A DNA stretch of 64,000 nucleotides, from positions 10,385,983-10,449,982 of the forward strand of contig NC_086351.1 of NCBI RefSeq assembly GCF_036324505.1, read 5' to 3'. Below are positions 1-16,236 of the stretch, one piece after another. How positions within the stretch are numbered: the first letter of the stretch is position 1; every line of letters starts with the position of its first letter. The notes under the pieces are model-generated. The model saw only the letters and a list, made by a program, of their open reading frames with translations, was not told the DNA's origin and did no database searches. This DNA is from Eleginops maclovinus (taxonomy: Eukaryota > Chordata > Actinopteri > Perciformes > Eleginopidae). Position numbers and translations under genes: made by a program.

Positions 1-484
1 GTATGCTACTTTAACTTTCATTTTTTGGGAACATCAAGCACTTCAGTTTCATGTTTCAGGAGTGTTTTTATGAAACGTGTCAGCGAACAATTGACTATAG
101 GGGACACAATAAATCATCATTATCTGATGGGGGAAAATCAACAGTGTGCAAGAAAAGTGTTTCAGAAGAAAAATAAACAACCTGACAAAAATAGCTTGTA
201 ATATGAACAGCAGGGTACAGAAAATGGACGCTGCATAAGAGCTTACACAGTAGTTTACAAAGGCAGATTAGGAACTAAGGTTTTAAAGTTTAGATATTAA
301 TAAAGGAAATAACCAACCTGTGAGATCCATGAAGCAGGCCAAGAGGGCAGTGAGGAGGGATCAAAGGGAGGGACAAGACTGACACATTTAAATGAATGTG
401 TTGATGTGCGTGACAGCGCCATCTGGTGGAAAACAATGCTACTGTTGCTTTTGCGAGCTGAGCCACAATAAAGACAACAGGAGA
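1..484. other. sequence downstream of the P450 gene, no gene seen
   Basis: No exon-like frame with splice sites and no recognisable repeat was found. It lies beyond the likely polyadenylation site of the P450 gene. Confidence 0.5.
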
Positions 485-501
485 AAGACATTTTAGGCTA
501 C

Positions 502-507
502 TTTATT
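502..507 (-). terminator. poly(A) signal of the P450 gene
   Basis: AATAAA on the minus strand (TTTATT on plus), about 270 bases beyond the P450 stop codon. It is the first canonical signal after the gene. Confidence 0.5.
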
Positions 508-664
508 TACCAGCAATATTAATGTTTTTAGTTGAAGGCTAAGTATTTTAGGATGCAAGAAAAACTCAGTGTCCCGAGAGTATCATCAGGAAAAGGGTTG
601 TCATGTTGTGAGAATTTAAGCTACAAAGTGTGATGAAAAAATGTTGATAGCATTAGTCTCTTTC

Positions 665-6023
<5,359 letters not shown>

Positions 6024-6284
6024 GGTCCAAACGAGATGTGTCCGTCGGTCTCATTCAGAGTTGTTACATCGCTTGTTGTCTTCAATTATTTCCCGCCTTC
6101 TACCTCAACCTCATATCCTTGAATGTGCTCGGTCGCCCTGATAGCAGACGATAATTTATGTATGCAAAGATCAGAGTTCAAGAGAATCAAAACAAAGCCC
6201 AAATGTCAGAGTGATCCAGAACACACGCACACAAACATGCACACGCACACCATAAAATAGTGAGTTCAGCTGGTCAGAAATGTC

Positions 6285-6290
6285 TTTATT
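6285..6290 (-). terminator. poly(A) signal of the complexin gene
   Basis: AATAAA on the minus strand, about 700 bases past the complexin stop and 262 bases before the P450 start codon. It bounds the intergenic gap between the two tandem genes. Confidence 0.5.
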
Positions 6291-6995
6291 ACAAGTTTTT
6301 TATCACAGCTAATAAAGCAGAAAATTAAGGACTAAACTGATTAAGAACTGAATAGCTTCGTACTTGTTATAAATCAAATGTATATACATGTGATTTAGGT
6401 CAACAATTAGCAGAGAGACTGTTAAAAAAAACCTCAGCTAATCATGAAGAAGAAAAGAAGTCAAATAAATGTCATGATAAAATGTGAATACAAAGTGAAC
6501 ATGTTGCCCTGAGGTCCCTTACTTGTGAACAGATCACTCACTTGGATCTATAGCCTATCAATAAAACACAAATACTTAAAATCCTAAACTATTCATTTTT
6601 ATTACGAAAAAGGTATCTAAAAGGTGGAATTGAGATCAAAGCTTTCAAAGGAACTGTGAAAGCTTTGTTAGAAATATTACTTAAAAGAAGGGTATTACTT
6701 TTTTGTTTTACTGATGGGTTTGTTTATCAGACTGATCTTGTTCTCAACCCACTTCTATTCATATTAAGATCATATCATAAGATATTAAATGATCAGGCAT
6801 ATTGTATTTGCTGAAAAAAGACAATAAGGAAGTAAAAAAAAGCGTCTGAATGACATTTTTAGGTTTAACAGAATGATGGAGTTTATATGCATAGCTGTTG
6901 AATCAGTTTGTGTGTATGAGGGTTTCCTCTTGGTTCTTTGCACTCACACACATCGAGCAGGCGGTGTGTTGATAGTCCCTGTGATCACATATTGA

Positions 6996-8273
6996 TCACA
7001 TGACAATACAAGTTGTTGCTGTCGGAGTGGACGTCTTGCTGTGTCTCCTCTCTGTGAGCGCGGCCGGGCCGAAACTGAGACCTTGGAAGGCGCTCAGCAG
7101 GTTAAAGCCGTCGTCCTTGGCTTTGTTTTCAGGATGAATGATCTTCGACAGCTCATGGGGGAGCGACACTTTCCCTCCAACAGACCTCAGATGGTTTGTG
7201 TCCTTGCAGCTCTAATTCGGATGAAAAAACCAAAGAAGAAGAAAAAGGGTTAAAAGTCTGAACATGACGGGAAAAAAAGGACATTATGACCTCAATTGAC
7301 TCTTTATTACATTACTCACAACCATGCTACACCAACATCCAAAGAAAAGAAGGACAAATGTTCACAGCTAAAGGCTACACAACTGTACATGAGTCAGGAT
7401 TATTACTATTGGGTTTATTGAGTTGAAATCTGTTTTAAAACATTCTTAGTTTACTTTTTAAACTTGAAATTATTACAAGATTCTTGTAAACTGAACATTG
7501 TAACTAAAACAGTAGGAATTGTTACACCACCACAGAGAAATAGCTTTTTCAAAAAGGAGTACATGCGGTAAAACTGATGACGATGAGCTAGACCAAAAGA
7601 AATATTCCAAATAAGATGTCCTGATAATAAAGCAACTAAAGTCAGACATAATGACTTTTTTCTTGATAAATTACAAACACTAACGCAGACCTCAGACAGC
7701 TGATATTTCCTCCTGAATTGAGCTCTCATCGCTGCTCTCTCTGCGTTCTTCTGAGCGTTCCTTGTTTCCCGCAGCTTTCTGTAAACACAGTAAACAAATA
7801 CACAAACACACCTGACATTTTACAGACAGAATTAATCAAATCATTTTCTCTGTTGGAGCAGGGACTCAGGTTTATTATTCTTCAATATGCAAATAATTAA
7901 ATTCATTTAAACTGCCTGAGTCTCTGTTACGAGTCTAATGGAGGCAGCAGCAGACGGAAATTGTTTTTAATGTTGGGCATTGTTGTTTTTACTTAAGTAG
8001 AGGCATGTTAGTGTTTCTACGTTGGGTGTCCACTTGCCTCTCCTTCTCCAGGTCCCCATGGTACGATTGAAAGATTGAAGGGTCTTTGGTTTTGGACGTT
8101 TTGAGATGACGGCTCCTCCTCAACCTGTTGTCTCCTTCTCTTCCTCCCCCACCTCTGCTCCTCCTGATCCTGGGCTTGGCACACAACCTTCTCTCCTTCA
8201 CCCCCGACACACAGCTGGTCACCATCCCGAGGGGCGTCTTCAGAGACTTTTTCACTCTCCTCACAGACTCCAT
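6996..8273 (-). CDS. complexin of the 3/4 type with C-terminal CAAX box
   Basis: Three exons, 179 aa: 8034-8273, 7691-7774, 6996-7211. Complexins bind the assembled SNARE bundle and clamp or trigger vesicle fusion; the prenylated 3/4 group acts at retinal ribbon synapses. The central helix NAERAAMRAQFRRKYQLSE aligns without gaps to the complexin SNARE-binding helix (RxKY core). It is followed by GGKVSLPHELSKII and FNLLSAFQ, and the protein ends in CIVM, a farnesylation-type CAAX box. Using the AG after AAAG as acceptor of exon 2 keeps both phase and helix alignment. The N-terminal about 70 residues are unusually basic (KERRLCAKPRIRRSR and on), where relatives are mixed or acidic. An in-frame upstream Met at 8312 is possible. 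I cannot say which teleost complexin paralogue this is. Confidence 0.85.
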
Positions 8274-8633
8274 GATACTAAGAGCTCGGAGGACAGGAGG
8301 GCTGGACCACACCCTATTTCTCTTACAGATGACGGGTGAATATATAAAGCTTTTCTCCTACACTCATGTTGAGGGTGAACTCAGGACACACAAGAACTCA
8401 CGACCTGTGGCGGCAATAACTGGGTTCGAGACCTGCCAACGACAAGGACCAGACATGCAGACTTAGTGAACACACTCCTTCACACAGGCAGTGTAACAAA
8501 GGCGTAACTCTCGTAGAGAGAGGGGAGTATGGTGACCTCAAGGGGACAAAAATAGACAAACATCAGAAACGAACAAAATGCATATATTCATTTTCAGGTC
8601 ATTGCTCACTAAATATCCACCAACAACATCAAA
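8274..8633. other. gap between complexin start and doubtful plus-strand ORF
   Basis: Probable promoter region of the complexin gene. A TATATAAAG stretch lies at about 8340, but on the plus strand. No conserved element was recognised. Confidence 0.3.
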
Positions 8634-9204
8634 ATGTCCGTCCAGTCTACAGATCTCTTACCCATGCAGGTGGTCACATTTGGCAAAAGGCTCACAGAGA
8701 AAATCCTGGTAAAGCTCCAGCCAGATGGCCTTCAGTGCAGCCAGCCAATTGTTCGACGCTTCAGTAAAATATCAGATACCAAGTAGGAACAAAAAAACTC
8801 TCCACAAGAAGTTGTTTCTGTTTTTCTGAAGTAAATTATGGTTTTCTTTTCCAGGTTTCAGCCTTTGCTTCCCTCTTCCAGACTTACTACACTCGCCAAC
8901 ACCATGCGACTGAACAGTCTATCTCTTAAAGGACTTACCGAGCGGAATCTCGTTAGCGTTGGCAGGTAATGAGACCGACGACTCACGCCTTTCTGATGAA
9001 GATTAAGACGCGAGCTGATGTCATGTTGAGTGACACACATATGGGTTCACAGGCTTGCCATCACCGTTGGTCCTGTGGAATCTCATTTGAGTTCTCCAGG
9101 TGCTGCGTTATCTATATTTTGTTTTGTTTTCTAGAACCATAGCAATACATTTGGGACAAAGGAGTAACTGGTCTTTAAACTCAGCCAACCAGAAAGCTAT
9201 TTAA
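8634..9204 (+). CDS. possible small three-exon gene, product unknown
   Basis: I do not recognise this protein. ATG at 8634 opens a frame that joins in phase across 8634-8782, 8855-8965 and 9135-9204 (109 aa). The acceptors after TTTTCCAG and TTTTCTAG and the donor CAG|GTAATG look real; the first donor AA|GTAGGA is weak. The protein would start MSVQSTDLLPMQVVTFGKRL, is basic, and shows no signal peptide, membrane segment or known motif. If real, it is head-to-head with complexin. Against it: short exons, and the minus strand is also open across 8661-8760 with good donors. Treat as a hypothesis. Confidence 0.3.
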
Positions 9205-9930
9205 CTTCAACAGATCCTTCTCAAAATATTTTCAGTTCTTTTCAAAAAGCGTAATCGTTATTTAGCTGGGTCGATATTCAGAGATGAAAAGATGAAAGTT
9301 TAGGGAGAGGAAATGAAACAAAGCAACACATGGACAGAGTGATTCTGGCCTGAGGAAGCAGCATATAAGTCACAGATAGATAAGAGAGAACAACATAAAC
9401 CATGGACCATAAAACTACCCAAACAATGGAGGAGGGACAGGTTGAGGTCAGACTCTCTAAAATATCCACCAAACAATGTGCTGAGGCTTTTTGCTCTCTT
9501 TCATCCCTTGGTGAAATTGGTCCTATATGACCTACTCCGCTGCCTTATTTGTCACACACATGACAATTTTCTTCCAACCCACTTCCAGTTCCTAAATCCC
9601 TTGTTTACCTCTTACCCTCTCCCCCTTTGCTGCTCACATCACTTACGTTTCTGAAGGTGAGAGGAGGACACTTTAATGCTTTAACAAGATCACAGAGAGA
9701 AAGCCACGCCTCCTCCAGCTAATGTTCAGCGACAGATCTGGGATCAGTTCACTCGAGCAGCCGCCCTGTGTCAGCAGTATTTGTCCACAGGTGGGTTAAA
9801 CCGAGGTCGAGCACATTAACAACCTACGTCTGAAATATTGAATATTGTGCCAAGTTGTATTTCTGACAAATCATGAACAGAAATCATACCTAATTGCTGT
9901 ACATTATTAACTTACTCATGCTGACACAGC

Positions 9931-10145
<215 letters not shown>

Positions 10146-10289
10146 TTCAGAAATAAAGGCTCTTTCAGTCAAACCCACATCGACTGACAAAAGTCTCTCA
10201 TCTCTGCCAAGGTTGGAGAGGAAAACTGGCAAGCACACACACTCAGCCTTGTGACCCTGCTCTCTGCTGAGCCGCACTCAATCAATATG

Positions 10290-10291
<2 letters not shown>

Positions 10292-10374
<83 letters not shown>
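10292..10374. repeat. (GT)n microsatellite
   Basis: About 41 pure GT units only 150 bases from the preceding CA tract. The two are complementary, so single strands could fold into a long stem. Confidence 0.96.
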
Positions 10375-11117
10375 CAAATGTATTAAACTACTCAACAAGT
10401 CATTTGATACACATTTTATTACAAAAGAGAATCGTCAGAATTTGACAAACTAAAAATATACTTATAATTTCTTACGTTGTTGTATCATGTATAATGTGTG
10501 TGAACCTGCTTCCTGTGTTCAATTCTGTTTCATACAAAAATATATCAGCAGACTGTTTACATTTTTCACTAAAAATCAAGTTATGCAATTCACATGTTTT
10601 TGTCGCAATGAATGATGAATTTGCACTGAACTGCATTAAACGCAACAATATAACATTGACACAAATAAATAAATCACTTCTTTAAGAAAATCTAAAACCA
10701 TTTAGCCAGTATTAAAAACTGGTTAGCATTTTTTGGGTTGCAAAACCCCTTGCGTTTCTCAATGTTTAACCTGTGGTATTTCTTTGACTGCTTCCATTAG
10801 CGACGCTTTTACAGTAGCTAACTGCGCCTAAACGGCAGACAAATATGAACTAATGGATAATTTACTAACTACGGAGTCCTATATTTCCCTTCGGACTGGG
10901 TAGAGACCAAAAAGACAGGCTAAATGGAACAGGATTTTTTTAAATGAAAATAGCATTTGAGGTCATACTCCTGTTTGTATTTTTGCAACTGCATCGAGCA
11001 TCATCTGCTAATTCTGAGTGCTTATGTTGGTAGCAGCGAGTAAAGACTTATTGCACATGAAGAGAACGAGAGAACCCCTGTTAAGTTTGCAGAAGAGTCG
11101 GGCTGTAATTACTAACG

Positions 11118-11123
11118 TTTATT
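11118..11123 (-). terminator. poly(A) signal of the CLK-type kinase gene
   Basis: AATAAA on the minus strand, about 170 bases after the kinase stop codon. Confidence 0.4.
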
Positions 11124-11293
11124 TACCTGAATGGTTTAAATAAATGGCTACATTTAAGTAAGACTTTATACTTACTACCACTACCAACGTGTGCTGATTC
11201 AAATGAAATATAAAGTCAACATGATTGATGGTTGAAAAACAAAAACCTGCATGCACACTGGTATGGTCCTCAGGGTCTAGTGTCTGTTCAGGG

Positions 11294-14200
11294 TCATCTG
11301 CTCATCTCACAGCTGTTCCTCCAGAAGTGACTCCTTCCTGGATGAAGGAGAGGCAGGAAGAAGGGGTGAGACAGGGCGGAGGACAGAGAGATGCGTGTCG
11401 AGGGCTCGTACTCCATCATCCTTTCCAAGAGGTAGAAAAGCTGGTGGTGTTCTGTCCCGTGTGAGGATAAGTACTTCTGGAAAACGCAAAGAGAGAAACA
11501 AGTCGTAAGGGTGTTAATGTACTTTGCATTTGTAAACTAAAAGAACTCAAACATATTTATTGTTTATAACCCACATGTGAAGTTATTTCTGTTTTCAATT
11601 ATTAGTTTATTTCACTCTTCCTTTTCTATGGTTTATAATATACATGGATTATTAATTCACAGTGATAAGAATTTAAATTTGTATTCCTACTTATGAATAA
11701 TTTCACATGTATCATCATTTTGTCTCTTTTTAATTGTGTGTGTCTGATTCCTTTAATCCCTACACAATCCATATGACGTCTGTTGCAGCATGGTCTGGGG
11801 TAGCTCACAAGTTGTGCCAAAGGTTGTGCTTCAGTGGGGAATTAAATGCGATATAGAAAGGAATGAAAGTTTTTGCTTGTTTGAAAGTCTGCCCCTGCGC
11901 TCACCCTTAATGGTTTGCACTTGGCTTTCACATAGCGTCCAGCCTTGGAGCACTCATTCCAGTCGAGACGCCCACGGTGAAAATACTTCTGCTTTCTGTG
12001 AAGTAAAAAATGTGTTTGAAATTAAGTGAACTTTGTTTGCATGTGTGTTTTGTGTAGCAGTGAAGAGGAGTGTGTTACCTAGTTTTCTGTATCATACTCT
12101 GAGGAAGTGGTCCCTGTATGCTCTCCATCATAGCAAGATGCTCCTTGTTGTCATGAGTCTAAAAGTGAAGATAGTCATGTCAATAAGATACCAAATTAAC
12201 AACTTTCATTTTACTAATATAATCATTCATGTGACCTGGTACAGTGTGAAGCCTGCGTAATATTCAAACAGGATGCAGCCGATACTCCACACATCACATG
12301 GGTGACTCCAACCCAACTCTGTGGGAGAAAAGAGGGACAAAGCCTTTAAAGATAAGATCATCGCTCACCCCTCCAGGGTACTCCCTGATTAATATCCACA
12401 TCTCTCACCCAGAATGACCTCTGGAGCTCGGTAGTGACGTGTAGAGATGACGGTGGAGTGGTGCTCGTGGTCGAAGGTGGCGCTGCCAAAATCGACAAGC
12501 CGCACTGTGGTGTCTTTTATTCTCCGCTCATTACACTTCTGGAAAAAGACAGAAAGGAAACAAGCCAACAGTTAAGCCAGATCTGAAGGACCTCTAACTT
12601 AAAACAGAGTTTCGCCTTACAAATACAAACTAAACAATCCAGCTGCTAAACTTGAGCATGTGAACAGCCCGTACTTCCAGCCTATATACAGTACGTATGT
12701 GGGAAGCTGTCCTGAGATAAAACATGAGAGTTTAATCATTCTCTTATCTCACTCTCACCAGGAAAGTGAAAAGCCCCTACGAATATTTCCCAAAATGTGT
12801 AACTTTTCTTGCTTGGCTAACCAGAGGTTTTGTACCTAAACCTTAAAAGGGACATATATGCCTATTTTTAGCCTCATATCTGTATTCTGTGCCTCTACTG
12901 TGACAACAAAAAGTCATAGTCTCATACTGCTCTGCATCACCTCTATTCACCCTCTGTCTGAAACCAGAGCCCAGTCCGCTCTGATTGGATAGCTGGCCGG
13001 CTACGTAGTCCCGCCCTTTAGCCTATCACGTACAATGTGTAGGAGCGCTAGCCAAAAGAAGCGGGAGTGTTACGTGGTGATGTTGCTATGTGTTTCCTGC
13101 CCAATCAGACTTCTTTCTAGCTATATTGCAGCGATCTCACCAATTACCAAACTGGGGGTTTCTAAAAAAAACGAATCTCCTGCCACATATTGTCCCTCGT
13201 AGTTTACAAACACAACGTGGATCAACACAGGATCTGCTGTGCCACAATGACATCAAAATGTGCAACACCAAAGCACATCTCCCAAGTTGCTTTGCCTGCA
13301 TTAATCCCTGTTTATTCAACATCCATATTTTCTCTAACCCCTGAAGGTGCCAGCCTGCATGCCTGCAGTTGTTTACCTTCTCTGCGTTGTATATGAAGGT
13401 GTAGTCAGAGATCACAAAGAGGATGTTCTCTGGCTTCAGGTCGGTGTGAGTCAGCTTGTTGTCATGGAGAACTGCAGTAGAAAGACAGAGGCGAAGACGA
13501 TTAAATTCATCTGACGAGCCAACACCCCCGTCTGTCTGAGTTTTCTGTTGCTGAAACAGTCGTGATGGATTTGTAGGGGATAATAAATGTCAGTGACAAA
13601 GATGGTGAGAAATTCTATCAGACATCCACCCCTGGATGTGTTTGTCTCTCTGTTTGTCATCAAAAACACTTCTATCATCTTCAGGTAAACGTCACCCTGT
13701 ACAAATATCTACCTGCCTGGCTGCTGCTGCTGCATCAGTCTGTCAGCTGTTAATAATCCGCTTACTTTGATCAGTGACATTGATTTAGAAGTAAGGAGAA
13801 AAAGCAAAGCGGTGCGGTGGGTGTGATGCGTGCTGCACTCACAGCTGACAGCGTGGCAGATCTGGTGGGCCATGTGTCGGATCTGGTTAATGGGATAAGG
13901 CAGGAAGTTGTTTGCCTTCAAGAAGTCAAAGGTGCTGAGAGACAGCAGCTCAAAAGAGATGCACACATGGCCGTAGCAGTCAAACCAGTCCAGCATCCGC
14001 ACACAGTGACTGACGGGGAAAGACAAACAGAGATAACATAGATGTATAAAAAAGAAACAGGGTCCAAATGACAAACTACTCACTGTTTGTTTTCTGGATC
14101 TCTCTCGCTGATCTTCTCAAGGACATTGATTTCCAGTTTGGCTGCTTCTCTGTATTTATCCAGGTTTTTAATGATCTTCAGAGCAATTTGACTCCCTCCT

Positions 14201-15232
14201 CTGTGTGTCAAAACAAATCAATAAACACATGTTGCAGATCTGTCAAGCCTTCTTTATTAAATGACGCAGATTACCTGCTGTGGTCAGTACATTGCACCAC
14301 CTTCCCAAAGGTCCCCTCACCTAAAGTGTTGACTATCTCATCTGTGGGACGGATTGAGGCGAAATTAAAGCTGGAGCAATTTTACCACGGCTGCCAACAC
14401 TTCCAAACTGATACCTACATCTGTCTTCCAGGACGTCTCCGCTTCTGTAGATCAGGTGGCCGTTCTCAGTGTCCCTCTCATTGTCGCAATCAGACTCGCT
14501 GCTTCTCCGCTGGAAACAAAGTCAAATTCATGATGAGTGGAGCACAAATCTGGGCAGTGATCAATCTGCGTCATTGCCTTTCTACACCGTCCAACTACAG
14601 ACTGAAACAAGTGAGTCGCATTTGACCCTGAAGGCCAAAGTTCATCAAAAGGTTTAACACTCTGTCATCAGTGATACATTTAAACCTACACAAAGACAAA
14701 CGTGCAAGCAGTGAAACATATTTGCACTGAAAGAAGCTTAATGTGATGTAAGTCCTAAAAACAGCTCTAAATTCAGACATGAAAACATTTTAAATCCTTC
14801 AGATTTTCGGCTACTACATTAAGATTGAGCCTGATGACCTGAGCTTGTTCTAAAGGAGGTTAATAAAAAAAGTCAAATGGCTTCTGGCCTCTTTGGAGGA
14901 GCTGAGTCTCTATTTCCATCGGCATTCTGAGGCTGTTATTAATATCAGAAGCCCAGCATGTGCTGAGGAGACACTTATGCAGGACACGGGCCACGAAATA
15001 GAGAGCAAGTGACACATGTAAACACACAGTCTGCACAGGATTTGTGGAGCTTAAAGACAGGATTTTCAAAGTCAACCATGATGATGCAGAGGTGACATAA
15101 GTGTGTGTGGAAAGAAGTTAAAGCAAGAACTAAGCAAACTCATGCACAGAAAATGGAGATACTCACAGAGAGGCAGAGGCATATACAGTCCAGAAATCCC
15201 TTATAGAGAGAGCACAGCTCTGTCTTTCCCAT
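11294..15232 (-). CDS. clk2: divergent CLK2-type (LAMMER) dual-specificity protein kinase
   Basis: Eleven exons, 389 aa: 15167-15232, 14419-14509, 14275-14341, 14084-14200, 13843-14009, 13377-13471, 12409-12538, 12236-12318, 12079-12158, 11905-11995, 11294-11476. CLK kinases phosphorylate SR splicing factors in the nucleus. Visible are the glycine loop [16 protein letters not shown]-like lysine (IALKIIKN), catalytic [31 protein letters not shown] and terminal HPFF. ALKIIKN...LEINVLEKI places it nearest CLK2. Two oddities: CLKs are usually about 480-500 aa with an RS-rich N-terminus, but here only a 22-residue Cys-rich exon ([13 protein letters not shown]...) fits in phase; and the family signature EHLAMMERILG reads [11 protein letters not shown]. 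The kinase core is certain. The first exon is an inference; an RS exon outside my model is possible. The paralogue letter is unknown. Confidence 0.82.
12841..13085. mobile_element. dispersed non-autonomous element, copy B
   Basis: Starts CCTTAAAAGGGACATATATG and shares the core ACCCTCTGTCTGAAACCAGA plus GCTGGCCGGCT with copy A at about 1.0 kb. It lies in a kinase intron. The 3' boundary is uncertain. Confidence 0.55.
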
Positions 15233-15870
15233 GATGCAGAAGGGCAGAGCTCCTCTGAGATGAAAAGAGCTTGAGTGGAAGGATGGAGGGAGGTTGTAAA
15301 GAAAAAGGGAGAAGCAGGTGAAGCAAAAGCACAAAAACTAGATCAGGAGAGAAAAGGCACAAAGGACAGGACGGTACAATTATAAAGCAGAACTGGCACA
15401 GTAAAACTTAGAGACAAAGTAAAATATAGCTCCCAAAGTTGTCAGCAGAAACCAGATGCAAAGTGAGACGCATTTGGCCACGAAACCGACAGAAGAGTCG
15501 CTTAAGATTCAAATAAAGAAAAATCAAACACAAGTGAACAAGAAAGCTGAAGCGCAAGAGAAAAACAGAAAGACAGAAATGAGACAGGAGGAGGACAGAC
15601 AGAGAGGGCGAGAAAGAGAGAGCGCAGACAGATGCTAATAATAAACTTTGGTCACAACACGCTGAGAAAGTCTTCAGAGGAGAATCAAGATGTGGTTAGG
15701 GGGGAGGAGAGATCCCATTTCACTCCACTTTACTCACTCTCCTCCTTGCACCTCCTTAACCCCCGCAATATGTTTTCCCACACCTGTCCTGCTCTACATA
15801 AAACACATACCTTTGAATAAACAGTGTGTGCTCTCTCTACCCAAATAACTGGCAGAGCTCTTGTAAAGTT
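15233..15870. other. gap between kinase start and rec8 3' end
   Basis: Purine-rich on the plus strand (15450-15620). No RS-domain exon of the kinase could be recognised on the minus strand. It probably holds the kinase promoter. Confidence 0.4.
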
Positions 15871-15876
15871 TTTATT
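15871..15876 (-). terminator. poly(A) signal of rec8
   Basis: AATAAA on the minus strand, about 360 bases past the rec8 stop codon. Confidence 0.5.
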
Positions 15877-16236
15877 TTGTATTTCATGTTTAAAGGGTCA
15901 CAACAACATGAGGAAGAAATAGAACCATACAAAACGTTAAAATACTCGTCTGAAATCTCCTCAACTTGATACAACTTGTTGGTCACAGAAACAAAGTGGA
16001 CCAATGTTTTGCATTTGGAAATTTCATTACAAGAAACAGCAGGTAAAAAGTGTTTTAAAAACCTGAATTATTTCATCCATTTTACCAAGTTTCAGTAAAA
16101 AACTATTCTCATGAAGTGATCAGTAACAAAACCTTTGACTCCCATAAATATTGAGAACATTTGTTATAAATGAATAAATAAAATCTCTGATAAAAACAGT
16201 AACGTGAAAAATGATCTTTAAGTGATCGTGAACACA

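Noticed and set aside
6113..6124. TCAAGGATAT near the P450 start as an SF-1 (NR5A) site
   Set aside because: It matches only the CAAGG core and lacks the CCA/TCA end; chance is likely at this length.
8661..8760. Minus-strand exon-like frame NWLAALKAIWLELYQDFLCE with donor GTAAGAG
   Set aside because: It looks protein-like, but no start or further exons could be joined, and upstream it meets a stop. The plus-strand frame explains the region slightly better. Kept only as the rival hypothesis.
9693..9782. Plus-strand open block QRQIWDQFTRAAALCQQYLS between AG and GT
   Set aside because: It cannot be placed in phase with any other exon, and the opposite strand is also open.
15456..15638. Lys/Glu-rich plus-strand frame upstream of the kinase
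   Set aside because: Low-complexity purine-rich sequence without splice sites. It is on the wrong strand to be the missing RS domain.
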